From assembly GCF_013410405.1 (NCBI RefSeq), contig NZ_JACCFK010000001.1, positions 2,914,001 to 2,978,000 on the forward strand: a stretch of 64,000 nt of DNA, given 5' to 3'. How positions within the stretch are numbered: the stretch's first letter is position 1; the number at the start of each line of letters is the position of its first letter. This DNA is from Amycolatopsis endophytica (GTDB lineage Bacteria; Actinomycetota; Actinomycetes; Mycobacteriales; Pseudonocardiaceae). The notes under the pieces are model-generated. The model saw nothing but the letters and a program-made list of their open reading frames with translations. It did no database searches and had not been told where the DNA came from. This document shows positions 16,405-26,004 of this stretch, piece by piece. A program made the position numbers and the translations under genes.

Positions 16405-18129
16405 GTGCGGAAGAGCGGTATCGCGGCGGCACTGGTCACGGTGCTGCTGACCGCGCTGGCCTGCACCAACACCCCGCCACCGCCGGTCGTGACCTCACCG
16501 GTGGCCCAGTCGTCGACTGCCGCGGTGCCGACGGCGTCGCAGATCGTCATCGGCGTCGACGACATCACCGGCGGCTACAACCCGCACAACCTCGCCGACC
16601 AGTCCACGATCACCACGGCCCTGTCGCAGCTGCTGCTGCCGTCGGTGTTCCGGCCGAACGACGAGGGAACCTACGAGCTGGACCCGACGCTGATGCGCTC
16701 GGCCGAGGTCACCTCGACCGACCCGTTCACGGTCACCTACCAGATCCGGCAGGACGCCTCGTGGTCCGACGGCGCGCCGATCGCGGTGGAGGATTTCGTC
16801 TACCTCGCCGACGCGATGCGTGACCAGCCCGGTGTCGTGCAGCCCGCCGGGTACCGGCTGATCAGCAGTATCCAGCCCAGCGAGGGCGGCAAGGGTGTGC
16901 AGGTCCAGTTCTCGGAGCCGTACCCGGGCTGGCAGACGCTGTTTTCGAACCTCCTGCCGCAGCACCTGCTCAAGGACGCACCCGGCGGCTGGCAGGGCGC
17001 GCTGCAGGACAGTTTCCCCGCCTACGGTGGCCCGTTCTCGATCAAGACGCGGGACAACGCGCGTGGCGAGATCATCCTGGAGCGCAACGAGCGGTACTGG
17101 GACAAACCGGCGGCGGTCGACCAGCTGGTGCTGCGCCGGTCGGACGCCACGGGCCTGGCCGGCGCGCTGCGCAGCGGCAATGACCAGTTCGTTCTGTCGC
17201 GGACGGACAGCGCCGGTCTGAACCAGTTGCAGGCGCTCGGGCCTTCGGTGCAGCTGCAGACCGTGGCGAGCCCACGCGTGGCCGAGGTGCTGCTGCGCCC
17301 GGCGAACGGCGCGCTGGTCGATGATCAGGTCCGCGAGGCCGTGTCGGCGCTGGTGGACCGCAACAAGCTGATCGACGAGGGCGCCGGCGGTGGACCGTCG
17401 GCCGGCCTGCGGGCCGAGGCGCAGGTGCTGCCCCCTTCGGCGGACGGGTACGCGCCGACGATTCCGGCGGGCTACGGCGTGCCGGACCCGGCGAAGGCGG
17501 AGTCGTTGCTGACCGGTGCGGGTTATGTGAAGGAAGCGGGTATCTGGCGCAAGGACGGCAAGGCGCTCACGCTCGTCGTGGCGTCGCCAGGGCAGCAGGA
17601 GCCGTACGCGAGCATGGCGAAGGAACTGAGCAACCAGCTCGTCGCGGCGGGCATCCAGGTGAACACGCTCAACCCGCAGCCGCGTGACCTGTTCGCCAAC
17701 CTGCTGGCGTTGCCGGTGAGCCAGGGCACGCAGGCGTCGGCGGGCAACGCGGGCGCTGTCGGCGTCGACATCGCAGTGGTCCCGCTCCCGGCCGGTGGCG
17801 ACGCGGCAACCGTGCTCGCCTCCCGCTTCGGTTGCCGACCCGGCCAGTCGACCCCGTCGTCGAACGTGGCGGTCATCCCGGCCAACCCGACAGCCGTCTG
17901 CGACGAGAACCTGCAGACGACGATCGACGAGGCATTGACCGGAACGAAGCCGATGGCGGACGCACTGGCGGAACTGGAGCCCGAGTTGTGGGCCCAGCAC
18001 ACGGCCATCCCGCTGTTCCAGCTGGCCGACACCCTGGCGACGGGGCAGGGAATCTCCGGCATGACCGCCGGGCCCCCTCTGCTGGGCCCCTTCGGCAACG
18101 CCGTGAACTGGACCCGCAGCGGCCGCTAG
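16405..18129 (+). CDS. lpqW: LpqW-like solute-binding-fold lipoprotein
   Basis: A 574-residue secreted protein with a signal segment ending TALAC (about residues 16-20), probably a lipoprotein although Ala at -3 is not ideal. The rest follows the SBP_bac_5 (peptide-binding) fold, for example SDGAPIAVEDFVYLADAMRD and the C-terminal IPLFQLADTLATG. The position right after typA matches lpqW (Rv1166) in M. tuberculosis. There LpqW is not an importer subunit but controls phosphatidylinositol mannoside and lipoarabinomannan synthesis. GTG start with GGGAGG upstream. The alternative is a plain peptide-binding protein of the neighbouring opp operon, but that operon has its own binding protein and runs on the other strand. 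Confidence 0.78.
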   Translation: MRKSGIAAALVTVLLTALACTNTPPPPVVTSPVAQSSTAAVPTASQIVIGVDDITGGYNPHNLADQSTITTALSQLLLPSVFRPNDEGTYELDPTLMRSAEVTSTDPFTVTYQIRQDASWSDGAPIAVEDFVYLADAMRDQPGVVQPAGYRLISSIQPSEGGKGVQVQFSEPYPGWQTLFSNLLPQHLLKDAPGGWQGALQDSFPAYGGPFSIKTRDNARGEIILERNERYWDKPAAVDQLVLRRSDATGLAGALRSGNDQFVLSRTDSAGLNQLQALGPSVQLQTVASPRVAEVLLRPANGALVDDQVREAVSALVDRNKLIDEGAGGGPSAGLRAEAQVLPPSADGYAPTIPAGYGVPDPAKAESLLTGAGYVKEAGIWRKDGKALTLVVASPGQQEPYASMAKELSNQLVAAGIQVNTLNPQPRDLFANLLALPVSQGTQASAGNAGAVGVDIAVVPLPAGGDAATVLASRFGCRPGQSTPSSNVAVIPANPTAVCDENLQTTIDEALTGTKPMADALAELEPELWAQHTAIPLFQLADTLATGQGISGMTAGPPLLGPFGNAVNWTRSGR

Positions 18130-18244
18130 CCCCTCTCCCCGGCGCACGGGAACGCAGATTTCGCGCGCACGTTCGGCGAGTCCCACACTCACGCACCAAA
18201 CCGCCACCCGGCAACGCAACCCGCCCACCCCCCGAGCCACCCCT

Positions 18245-18295
18245 CTCCCGCAACCCGATCCCCCGCCAGAGACAATGAAAGATCGGGTTCGGGAG
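18245..18295. repeat. Large imperfect stem-loop after the lpqW-like gene
   Basis: CTCCCG-C-AACCCGATC (18245-18260) pairs with GATCGGGTTCGGGAG (18281-18295), giving a 15-bp stem with one bulged C and a 20-base loop. There is no T tract. It could act as a terminator for the lpqW-like gene, or be the edge of a dispersed intergenic repeat together with the GCG(A/T)AGCG-rich stretch that follows to about 18400. This 337-base intergenic space has no credible coding frame. Confidence 0.55.
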
Positions 18296-18419
18296 GGACA
18301 ACGCCGGCGCGAAGCGCTCGGCCCGGGGCGTAGCGAAGCGAAGCCCGGCGCAGTAGATACGCGCGTAGCGCAAAGCCGCGCGCAGCGCCCAGCCGCGTAA
18401 CGCAAAACCCGTGCACAGA

Positions 18420-18451
18420 AAGGGCCTCCAGCTCGAAAGCCGGAGGCCCTT
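18420..18451 (-). terminator. Terminator of the opp operon
   Basis: AAGGGCCTCC (18420-18429) and GGAGGCCCTT (18442-18451) form a 10-bp stem, with three more pairs around a CGAA loop. On the minus strand the stem is followed by TCTG. It lies about 16 bases after the end of oppF. Confidence 0.75.
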
Positions 18452-18466
18452 CCGCGATGTCGAAAA

Positions 18467-19519
18467 TCAGATCAACTGCCTCGCCTGTGCGTAGTGGCAG
18501 GCGGAAGGATGTCCCTGCCCCCGGTCGACGAGCAGCGGCTCCTCGTCCACGCACTTGGTCCGCTCCGCGTCCGTCAGCTCGTTGGCGAACTTCGGGCACC
18601 GGGTCCGGAACCGGCACCCGCTGGGCGGGTTGGCCGGGCTGGGCACGTCGCCGGTGATGACGATGCGCTCCCGTGACCGTTCCTTGCGCGGGTCCGGCAC
18701 CGGGATGGCCGAGATCAGCGCCTGCGTGTACGGGTGGGCGGGGTTCTCGAACAGCTCCTCGGACGGCGCCGTCTCCACGATCTTGCCCAGGTACATCACG
18801 GCGATCCGGTTGGCGATGTGCCGGACCACGGACAGGTCGTGCGAGACGAACAGGTACGACAGCCCGAACTCCGCCTGCAGGTCCTGCAGCAGGTTGAGCA
18901 CACCGGCCTGAATGGACACGTCCAGCGCCGACACCGGCTCGTCCAGCACCAGCAGCTTCGGCCGCAACGCGAGCGCCCTGGCGATGCCGATGCGCTGGCG
19001 CTGTCCGCCGGAGAACTCGTGCGGGTAACGGTTTCCGTGCTCGGGCCGCAGACCGACCGTGGCCAGCAGCTCCCGGACCCGCTCGCGGCCGCCCTTCTCG
19101 TACAGGCCGTGGATCCGCAGCGGCTCGGCGATGATCTCGTTCACCGGCATGCGGGGGTCGACCGAGGCGTACGGGTCCTGGAACACGATCTGCATTTCGC
19201 GGCGCAGCCGCTGCAGTTCCTTGCGGTTCAGCTTGCCCAGCTCGGTGCCCTCGAAGCGCACCTCGCCGTCGGTGGCTGGCTGCAGGTTCAGCACCACCCG
19301 CGCGGTGGTCGACTTACCGCAGCCGGACTCGCCGACCAGTGCGAGCGTTTCCCGCTCGTAGATGTCGAACGACACCCCGGACACGGCCTGCACCTCGCCG
19401 ATCTGGCGCCGGATCAGGCCGCCGCTGCGCACTGGGAAGTGCTTGACGACGCCACGGGCCGACAGGACCGGGGTCTGCTGGTTCTGCTCCGGCAGCACAT
19501 CTGCCGCGCTCTGGCTCAT
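18467..19519 (-). CDS. oppF: Oligopeptide ABC transporter, ATP-binding protein OppF
   Basis: A 350-residue ATPase. Walker A is GESGCGKST (about 63-71), the signature [15 protein letters not shown], Walker [15 protein letters not shown] and the H-loop VSHDLS. The C-terminal oligopeptide-transporter domain carries [10 protein letters not shown], with conserved cysteines that can bind an Fe-S cluster in this subfamily. The last gene of the five-gene importer operon. Its ATG overlaps the oppD stop by four bases. With OppD it powers peptide uptake through OppBC. The specific ligand (dipeptide, oligopeptide or nickel) cannot be decided from the ATPase. Confidence 0.92.
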   Translation of the reverse strand: MSQSAADVLPEQNQQTPVLSARGVVKHFPVRSGGLIRRQIGEVQAVSGVSFDIYERETLALVGESGCGKSTTARVVLNLQPATDGEVRFEGTELGKLNRKELQRLRREMQIVFQDPYASVDPRMPVNEIIAEPLRIHGLYEKGGRERVRELLATVGLRPEHGNRYPHEFSGGQRQRIGIARALALRPKLLVLDEPVSALDVSIQAGVLNLLQDLQAEFGLSYLFVSHDLSVVRHIANRIAVMYLGKIVETAPSEELFENPAHPYTQALISAIPVPDPRKERSRERIVITGDVPSPANPPSGCRFRTRCPKFANELTDAERTKCVDEEPLLVDRGQGHPSACHYAQARQLI

Positions 19520-20592
19520 TCGTTCTTCTCCCCGGCGGCCACGGCTTCGGCGTCGTCCACCGAAGTCGGGTTGAACAGGTCAGTGGGTTCGCGGCCGGCC
19601 AGCTCGTCGCGGAAGTGGCAGGCGGACACGTGCAGTCCGTCCGTCGTCGGTTCGAGCGACGGCTCCTCCTTCTCGCAGATCTCGGCGGCCAGCGGGCAGC
19701 GCGGGCTGAACGGGCAACCGGGCGGCATGTTGACCACGGACGGCGGGGAACCGGCGATCGGCGTGAGGCGGTCGGTCTTGATGTCCAGCCGCGGCAGGCT
19801 GCCGAGCAGGCCCAGCGTGTAGGGCATGCGCGGGGTGTAGAAGATGTCGTCGACCGTGCCTGCTTCGACCACCTTGCCCGCGTACATGACCTGCACCCGG
19901 TCGGCCTGGCCCGCGATGACCCCGAGGTCGTGGGTGATCAGCACCATCGCGGCACCGGTTTCCTGCTTGGCCGCCTGCAACGCGTCCAGCACCTGCGCCT
20001 GCACGGTCACGTCCAGCGCCGTGGTCGGCTCGTCGGCGATGATCACCTCGGGCCGGTTGGCGATCGCGATCGCGATGACCACGCGCTGCCGCATGCCGCC
20101 CGAGAGCTGGTGCGGGTACTCCGTGGCCCGCTGCTGCGGGTTCGGGATCTTGACCAGGTCGAGCAGCTCCACGGCCTGCTTGCGGGCCACGTCCTTGCGC
20201 ACGTCGTGGTGCGCGGTGATCGCCTCGGCGATCTGGTCGCCGACCGCGTACACCGGGTTGAGCGAGGTCATCGGGTCCTGGAAGACCATCGCGATGCCGC
20301 TGCCACGGACCCGCGTCATCTCCTTCTCGGAGAGCTTGAGCAGGTCGCGGCCCTTGAAGTTGATCGTGCCCTCGACGCGGGCCGTGCGGGGCAGCAGCCC
20401 CATGATCGCCATCGAGGTGACCGACTTGCCGGAGCCGGACTCACCGACCACGCCCAGCACCTCGCCGCGGCCCAGCTGGTAGCTCACGCCGCGCACGGCC
20501 TGCACGAGGCCGTCGTCGCTGGGGAACTTGACGGTCAGGTCCTCCACCGAGAGGACGGGGTCGGCCGTCGTCTGGGAGTCGAACGTGGTCAT
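19516..20592 (-). CDS. oppD: Oligopeptide ABC transporter, ATP-binding protein OppD
   Basis: A 358-residue ATPase. Walker A is GESGSGKS (about 49-56), the signature [16 protein letters not shown], Walker [15 protein letters not shown] and the switch ITHDLGV. The C-terminal domain has [11 protein letters not shown] with the paired cysteines. ATG is chosen because it overlaps the oppC stop; the frame is open further upstream but reads through oppC. It forms a heterodimer with OppF, as is usual for Opp/Dpp systems. Confidence 0.92.
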   Translation of the reverse strand: MTTFDSQTTADPVLSVEDLTVKFPSDDGLVQAVRGVSYQLGRGEVLGVVGESGSGKSVTSMAIMGLLPRTARVEGTINFKGRDLLKLSEKEMTRVRGSGIAMVFQDPMTSLNPVYAVGDQIAEAITAHHDVRKDVARKQAVELLDLVKIPNPQQRATEYPHQLSGGMRQRVVIAIAIANRPEVIIADEPTTALDVTVQAQVLDALQAAKQETGAAMVLITHDLGVIAGQADRVQVMYAGKVVEAGTVDDIFYTPRMPYTLGLLGSLPRLDIKTDRLTPIAGSPPSVVNMPPGCPFSPRCPLAAEICEKEEPSLEPTTDGLHVSACHFRDELAGREPTDLFNPTSVDDAEAVAAGEKNE

Positions 20593-21527
20593 GCGCGCAC
20601 CTTCGTCTGCTGGGGGTCGAACGCGTCGCGGAGCCCGTCCCCGATGAAGTTGATCGTCAGCGCGATCAGGATGATGAACAGGCCAGGGAAGTAGAACAGC
20701 CACGGGCGGGTGTCGATCGCCGTCTGCGCGCTGCTCACCAGCAGGCCGAGCGAGGTGTCCGGCGCGCGGACGCCGAAGCCGAGGAACGACAGCGCGGTCT
20801 CCAGCAGGATGCCGATGGACACCAGGATCGTCGCGTTCACGATCACCGAGCCGAGCGCGTTGGGCACCAGGTGCCGGAAGATGATGCGCCCGTCCCCGGC
20901 GCCGAGCGCGCGGGCCGCCTCGATGAACTCCTTCTCCCGCAGCGACAGCACCACACCGCGCGCGACGCGGGACACGTAGGCCCAGTACAGGCCGGCGATG
21001 ACCACGGCGATCAGCCACCAGCTGCCACCGGCGTTGTGGCCGAGCACGGCGGCGACGGCGAGCAGCGGGAGCGTGAGCACCAGGTCGGAGATGCGCATCA
21101 GCACCGTGTCGATCCAGCCGCGGTAGTAGCCGGCGACCGCACCCCAGATGGTTCCGACGACCGTGGAGAAGATCGCCACCAGCACCGAGATCTGCAGCGA
21201 GATCTGGGTACCACGCAGCACGTTCGCGAGCATGTCCTTGCCGACCGCGTCGGTGCCGAACGGGTGCGCGAGTGACGGGCCCTCGGAGTTGTCCGGGGTG
21301 ATGTCCTCGGGGTTGTACTTCCACAGCCAGCCGCCGACGTAGGCCAGCAGCACGATCAGCAGCAGGACGATCAGGCTGACCACCGCGAGGCGGTGCTGGA
21401 AGAACCGGCGCAGGACGAGCTGGAACTGGCCGCGTTCCTGGACGGTGAACTCGCGCTCGACGGTGCCCTTCGGGCCGTTCCGCAGCTGGGCCGTCGTGGC
21501 GGTTTCGGTGGTCGAAGGCTCAGGCAT
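20589..21527 (-). CDS. oppC: Oligopeptide ABC transporter permease OppC
   Basis: A 312-residue permease. It has a long cytosolic N-terminus (about 45 residues), a first helix, an extracytoplasmic loop with HPFGTDAVGKDMLANVLRG (a typical OppC feature), then five more helices. The EAA loop reads EAARALGAGDGRIIFRHLVPN and the C-terminus GDGLRDAFDPQ. ATG was chosen over an in-frame codon 15 residues upstream because GAGGA lies seven bases ahead. Overlaps oppB by eight bases and oppD by four. Confidence 0.92.
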   Translation of the reverse strand: MPEPSTTETATTAQLRNGPKGTVEREFTVQERGQFQLVLRRFFQHRLAVVSLIVLLLIVLLAYVGGWLWKYNPEDITPDNSEGPSLAHPFGTDAVGKDMLANVLRGTQISLQISVLVAIFSTVVGTIWGAVAGYYRGWIDTVLMRISDLVLTLPLLAVAAVLGHNAGGSWWLIAVVIAGLYWAYVSRVARGVVLSLREKEFIEAARALGAGDGRIIFRHLVPNALGSVIVNATILVSIGILLETALSFLGFGVRAPDTSLGLLVSSAQTAIDTRPWLFYFPGLFIILIALTINFIGDGLRDAFDPQQTKVRA

Positions 21528-22500
21528 GGCGGATCCTCGGGTCGAGCACGCCGTACAGCAGGTCGGCGACAAGGTTGAACAGGATGACGAAGGTCGCCGA
21601 GATCAGCAGCCACGCCTCGACGGCGTACACGTCGCTCTGGGCGATGGCGTCCAGCAGGAACGTCCCCGCGCCCTGCCACTGGAAGACCTTCTCGGTCACC
21701 ACGGCGCCGGAGATGATCGAGGCGAGGTCCAGCGCGGTGACCGTGGTCAGCGGGATGAGGGCGTTGCGCAGCGCGTGGCGGCGCATCACAACGCCGCGGG
21801 ACAGGCCCTTGGCGCGGGCCAGCCGCACGTAGTCGCTGTTGAGCACTTCGAGCATCGACGCCCGCTGGAACCGGCTCCACGAGGCGTAGGAGATCAGCGC
21901 GAGTGAGATGGTCGGCAGGATCATGTGCCCCAGCACGTCCGTGAGGTGGGCCCAGAACCCGCCCTGCACGTAGATCGAACTGGCGCCGATCGTGTAGAAG
22001 ACCTGATCACCGACCGACGTGTTGATGCTGATGCCCGCCTGCTTGAGCAGCACCGCGAGCCAGAACGAGGGCATCGACAGGAAGAGGAAGCCGAAGAAGG
22101 TGGCCGTGTAGTCCAGCTTGGAGTACTGTTTCACGGCGCTGACGGCGCCGACCACGATCGCCAGGATCAGCGCGATGACCATCGCGAGGAAGATCAGGCG
22201 GAACGTGACGCCGAAGCGGGAGATCACCTCGGACCCGATGTCGGTGGTCGAGTTCACCGAGGGACCGAAGTCACCGCGGAAGATGCCGGTGATCCAGTTC
22301 CAGTACCGCTCCATGAGCGGCTGGTCCAGGTGCAGGCGGTGCCTCTCGGCCGCGATGGTCTGCGGGGGCGGTGGCGGATTTCGCGCGATGAGGTTGCTGA
22401 GTGGGTTGGCCGACAGCGACACCATCACGAAGACGACGAACGTCGACACGATGAGGATCGGCACCGACACGAGCAGCCGGCGCAATGCGAAGGCGAGCAT
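21520..22500 (-). CDS. oppB: Oligopeptide ABC transporter permease OppB
   Basis: A 326-residue permease. It starts with MLAFALRRLLVSVPILIV, the standard OppB first helix, then SLSANPLSNLIARNPPPPPQTI in the first loop. The EAA motif is RLARAKGLSRGVVMRRHALRNALIP, and the end VADLLYGVLDPRI is the family C-terminus. Six helices are expected. A hairpin in the about 165-base gap from the binding-protein gene may let that gene be expressed at a higher level than the permease. Confidence 0.92.
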   Translation of the reverse strand: MLAFALRRLLVSVPILIVSTFVVFVMVSLSANPLSNLIARNPPPPPQTIAAERHRLHLDQPLMERYWNWITGIFRGDFGPSVNSTTDIGSEVISRFGVTFRLIFLAMVIALILAIVVGAVSAVKQYSKLDYTATFFGFLFLSMPSFWLAVLLKQAGISINTSVGDQVFYTIGASSIYVQGGFWAHLTDVLGHMILPTISLALISYASWSRFQRASMLEVLNSDYVRLARAKGLSRGVVMRRHALRNALIPLTTVTALDLASIISGAVVTEKVFQWQGAGTFLLDAIAQSDVYAVEAWLLISATFVILFNLVADLLYGVLDPRIRHA

Positions 22501-22598
22501 GGAGGTCTTCCTGCTGAGTTCGACCAGCACGCCGCTCGTGACGGCGGACCGGGCGGCGCGAGAAGTCTGTCTGTGGTGGTTTTGTGGTGGTGAGTGAT

Positions 22599-22627
22599 GG
22601 GGGAGACCGGCGACGCCGGCCTCCCCC
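22599..22627 (-). terminator. Intra-operon hairpin between binding protein and oppB
   Basis: A GC-rich hairpin whose arms, GGGGGAG-ACCGG and CCGG-CCTCCCCC, pair along about 11-12 positions around a short loop, just after the binding-protein gene and before oppB. There is no T tract on the minus strand. It probably acts as a partial terminator or 3' stabiliser that raises binding-protein levels over the permease, common in importer operons. Confidence 0.55.
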
Positions 22628-22665
22628 ACCGAATTACTTCTCGGTAATGTACTCCGGCCGGACGG

Positions 22666-24417
22666 TCAGCCCTTCCGGATGCCCCAGTCCTGCATGTTGT
22701 AGACCGGTCCGTCGAGGGTCGAGTTGTTGCGGATGTTGGCGATGTTGTCGTACGCCGCGATGAACGTCGGCTTCTGGTACAGCGGGAGCACGTACGCGTC
22801 GTCAGCCATGATCTGGTTGGCCTGGTTGAGCAGGTCGGCCGCCTTGGTCTGGTCGGTCTCGCCGTTGGCCTGCGCGATCAGGTTGTCCACCTCGGGGTTG
22901 ACGTACTTGCCGTAGTTGCTTTCCGACTGCGAGTTCCACAGCTGGATCGCACCCGAGTACGGGTACGGCGAGTTGACCCACGCGAACACGATGATGTCGA
23001 AGTCGCCGTTGCTCGTGGTGTCACCGAGGTCGTCGGTGGGGATGATGTCCACCTTGACGCCCAGCTGGCTGGCGGCTTGCTGGAACAGCTCGCACTCGTT
23101 CTGGCGGATCTGGTTGCCGACCGTGTAGCGCATCCGCAGGGTGGGAACCGGCGCGCCGTTCGGGTCGATCAGCTGCTCGCCCTGGAGCTTGTAGCCGGCG
23201 TTGGTCAGGATCTGCTTCGCCTTGTTGATGTCGCCCGTGCCCTGGCCGGTGGACGAGATGACGTCCTTGTAGCCCTCCTGGCCCGGCACGAAGTTGTGGT
23301 TCATCAGCGGCTTCACCTTGTCGGTGAACTGGCCGACGGTCTTGTTGATGACACCCTGGACGTCAACCGCGGTGTAGAGGGCCTGACGCAGGGCCTTGTT
23401 GGCCAGCGCCGGGTTCTTCAGGTTGAAGTCGTAGTGCTCCCAGGTCAGCCCGAGGCCGATGTAGGAGGACACGTTCGGGATGTTGCGCACCTGGTTGACC
23501 AGGTCGACCTGCGGCTGCGGGTAGATGACCTGCACCTCGTTGTTCTGCAGGGCGGTCGGCTCCTGCGAGGCGTCGGTGATGATGCGGAAGATCACCCGCG
23601 AGAGCTTCGGCTTGGCGCCCCACCAGGAGGGGTTCGGCACCATCGTGATCGACACGTTGTTCTGGAAGTTGTCGATCTTCCACGGGCCGCCGGTCCAGGT
23701 CGGGAGGGTCTCGCCGAACCACTTGTAGGACTCGGCCAGGCCGGCCGGGGTGTTCTGGTCACCGTGCTGGGCGGCCAGGTGCGCCGGGTACATCGCACCG
23801 GTCGAGCTCCACAGGACCTTCCAGTCGGTGAACGGCGAGCTGAAGGTCACGGTGACGGTCTTGCCGTTGTCCGAGCCCACGACGGAGTCGACCACGTCGT
23901 AACCGCCGGTGCTGGCCGGTGCGCAGTCCGGGCAGTCCCTGCCGTTCTGGACCTTCCAGTTGTAGATGAAGTCGTCCGCGCTGATCGGCGTCCCGTCGGA
24001 CCACACGGCCTTCGGGTTGATCTTGTAGACCACCGTCTGCGGGTTGGTGCTGGTGATCTCGGCCGACTCCATGAAGTCGGTGTTCAGCGTCGGCTCGAGG
24101 TTCGGCGTGGTGTAGAAGGTGTAGGGCAGGATGCCCTTGGTCACCATGCCGGTCTCGAAGACGTTGCCTTCGGAGGAGGTCACATTCCAGTTGGGGATGT
24201 TCTTCTCGATCGCGAAGGTGACGTCACCGCCGTCCTGCAGCTGGTCGGCCGCGGCCGAGTTGCACGCGTTGACGTTGGAGTCGCATTCGGCGAACGCCTG
24301 GCCCGTCTGCACGCCACTGTTGTCACCACCGCCTCCGCCACAAGCGGCGAGCACCAGCGCGGCGGTAGCTGCGAGCGCGCCGATTCTGGCGCGACGCAAC
24401 TTGGTCTTCCCTAGCAT
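22666..24417 (-). CDS. oppA: Oligopeptide ABC transporter, substrate-binding lipoprotein
   Basis: A 583-residue lipoprotein. The signal has lipobox LAAC (Cys about 26), followed by a Gly-rich spacer. The mature protein follows the SBP_bac_5 fold: NPKAVWSDGTPISADDFIYNWK, VTFSSPFTDWKVLWSS and the C-terminal DDAYVLPLYQKPTFIAAYDN. Two Cys pairs (CDSNVNAC and CPDC) may form disulphides. It is the first gene of the opp operon; ATG has GGAG upstream. Likely ligands are di- or oligopeptides. The 384 bases before it, shared with divergent mshB, hold both promoters and no other gene. Confidence 0.9.
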   Translation of the reverse strand: MLGKTKLRRARIGALAATAALVLAACGGGGGDNSGVQTGQAFAECDSNVNACNSAAADQLQDGGDVTFAIEKNIPNWNVTSSEGNVFETGMVTKGILPYTFYTTPNLEPTLNTDFMESAEITSTNPQTVVYKINPKAVWSDGTPISADDFIYNWKVQNGRDCPDCAPASTGGYDVVDSVVGSDNGKTVTVTFSSPFTDWKVLWSSTGAMYPAHLAAQHGDQNTPAGLAESYKWFGETLPTWTGGPWKIDNFQNNVSITMVPNPSWWGAKPKLSRVIFRIITDASQEPTALQNNEVQVIYPQPQVDLVNQVRNIPNVSSYIGLGLTWEHYDFNLKNPALANKALRQALYTAVDVQGVINKTVGQFTDKVKPLMNHNFVPGQEGYKDVISSTGQGTGDINKAKQILTNAGYKLQGEQLIDPNGAPVPTLRMRYTVGNQIRQNECELFQQAASQLGVKVDIIPTDDLGDTTSNGDFDIIVFAWVNSPYPYSGAIQLWNSQSESNYGKYVNPEVDNLIAQANGETDQTKAADLLNQANQIMADDAYVLPLYQKPTFIAAYDNIANIRNNSTLDGPVYNMQDWGIRKG

Positions 24418-24760
24418 TCATTCTCCTTGCTCGACGCCGTCGTGGGTTACGAGGCGGCCTCGTCCTGTGGCGGCGAACTGTCGAGGTGATCGAGTTTGCT
24501 CACCGTAGTCGTGCAACCTAGGCAGCGGAACAGGTCAGACGGCCACTCAGCGTGAGATTGTGATGGAACAGTGACGCAGCTTCCCTACCTCGAACGGGTG
24601 ACCTTCGTCGCTGCTCGTGGCCGCTCGACCTCCCCACCGGCACTCGGTGCACAGGCGCCCCTTCTCGGATATCCCCTGCTACGGCGCGGTGCGTAGCTCG
24701 GGGGAGAATAACCGACGCATCCCACTTTGTGGACCCCACGAAAGGACTAGTCATAAGCCT

Positions 24761-24789
24761 GTGACAGGAACGCCACACAATCTTCTAAT
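24761..24789 (+). promoter_or_regulatory. Predicted mshB promoter
   Basis: GTGACA (24761-24766) and TCTAAT (24784-24789) sit 17 bases apart, close to the housekeeping consensus. The expected start of transcription is at or within a few bases of the GTG start codon at 24802. No ribosome-binding site fits between, so mshB mRNA is probably leaderless. Confidence 0.55.
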
Positions 24790-24801
24790 TAGCCTGAAGA
24801 C

Positions 24802-25632
24802 GTGACCGCTTCCTCCGCACGCAGACTTCTGCTCGTCCACGCCCACCCCGACGACGAGAGCATCACCACCGGCGGGACCATCGCCCGCTACGCCGCCGAG
24901 GGGGTCGACACAACCCTCGTGACCTGCACTCTCGGCGAAGAAGGGGAGATCATCCCGAAGGGTCTGGACCAGCTCGGCGCGTGGGCGGCGGACCAGCTCG
25001 GCGGGTACCGCGTGGGGGAGCTGACCTCCGCCGGCGCGGCCCTGCGCTTGACCCGTCAGTGTTATCTCGGAGGTATCGGGCGATGGCGCGATTCGGGCAT
25101 GGCGGGCACGCCGTCGGCTGATCATCCGCGGGCGTTTTCCGGAGGTGATCCACTGGAGCAGGCCGCCCAGTTGCGCGCGGTGCTCGACGAGGTGCGCCCC
25201 CAGGTGGTCGTCACGTACAACGCCTTCGGCGGATACGGCCACCCGGATCACATCCGGGCACACGCAGTAACCATGATCGCCGTCCGGGACGCCCCTTACC
25301 TCGACCGGGTCTTCCACATCGCGGCTTCGCGTGACGCGCTCGCCCGTGGGCTCGCGAGGCTGCGCGAAGAGCCCGGCCTGCCGTGGCGGCTGCCGCACGA
25401 CGGCGAGTTGCCGACCACCCCGGACGAGGAGATCACCACCGCGATCGACGTCGGCGACCACCTGGAGGCGAAAATCGCCGCGCTGGCCGCGCACGAGACG
25501 CAGATCAGCGTGCGGCCGCCCGCGTTCGCCTTGTCGAACGGCATCGCGCAGCCCATCGAAGCGGTCGAGCACTATGTACTGGTGCACGGCCCGGCCGAGG
25601 GCGCGGAGCGCGATCTGTTCGGAGGGCTGTAG
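24802..25632 (+). CDS. mshB: MshB, mycothiol pathway GlcNAc-inositol deacetylase
   Basis: A 276-residue zinc deacetylase of the LmbE family. The metal motif HAHPDDE lies at residues 13-19 (His15 and Asp18 bind zinc; Asp17 is the usual catalytic base) and the third ligand is His147 in GGYGHPDH. MshB-type features include TCTLGEEGEIIP and DHPRAFSGGD. It removes the acetyl group from 1-D-myo-inositol 2-acetamido-2-deoxy-glucopyranoside, the second dedicated step of mycothiol synthesis. The close relative Mca (amidase) is possible but MshB is the better fit. The downstream membrane protein gene follows immediately, as in mycobacteria (Rv1170-Rv1171). Confidence 0.92.
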   Translation: MTASSARRLLLVHAHPDDESITTGGTIARYAAEGVDTTLVTCTLGEEGEIIPKGLDQLGAWAADQLGGYRVGELTSAGAALRLTRQCYLGGIGRWRDSGMAGTPSADHPRAFSGGDPLEQAAQLRAVLDEVRPQVVVTYNAFGGYGHPDHIRAHAVTMIAVRDAPYLDRVFHIAASRDALARGLARLREEPGLPWRLPHDGELPTTPDEEITTAIDVGDHLEAKIAALAAHETQISVRPPAFALSNGIAQPIEAVEHYVLVHGPAEGAERDLFGGL

Positions 25633-26004
25633 ATGACCAGGCTGCTGCTGGTGCTGCTGATCGTCGACGCGGCACTGCTGGCCGTGCTCGAACTGTTCTT
25701 CCTGCCGCTCTACGTCGGCGGGACCGTCCCGTTCCCGGTGACCGTGCTCGTCGCGGCCGTCACCACCCCGCTGCTGGTCCGGCTGGCGGGGCGGCTCGTC
25801 GCGCCACGCGCGGCGTTTGCCCCGTTGGTGGCGTGGGTACTGGTGATCGTGGTCGTCGGGCTGTTCGGACCCGGCGGCGATCTCGTGCTGCTGCAGGACT
25901 GGCGAGCATTGCTGCTCATCGCGGGCGGGGCGCTTCCGGCCGCGATGAGCCTGGGTGGCGTGCTCGCGGTCCCGCCGAAGGAGGGTGCGACCGCCCGTGG
26001 GTGA
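25633..26004 (+). CDS. Four-helix membrane protein next to mshB (DUF6113-like)
   Basis: A 123-residue integral membrane protein with four hydrophobic segments (about residues 3-20, 30-48, 60-80 and 88-112). Its start immediately follows the mshB stop and its end overlaps the next gene, so the three are one operon. Position and topology match the small membrane protein beside mshB in other actinobacteria (Rv1171-like). Function unknown. A role linked to mycothiol is suggested only by linkage. Confidence 0.75.
   Translation: MTRLLLVLLIVDAALLAVLELFFLPLYVGGTVPFPVTVLVAAVTTPLLVRLAGRLVAPRAAFAPLVAWVLVIVVVGLFGPGGDLVLLQDWRALLLIAGGALPAAMSLGGVLAVPPKEGATARG

Noticed and set aside
16405..18129. Reading the lpqW-like gene as the binding protein of the adjacent opp operon
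   Set aside because: It lies on the opposite strand, and the operon already has its own full-length binding protein; position after typA fits LpqW.
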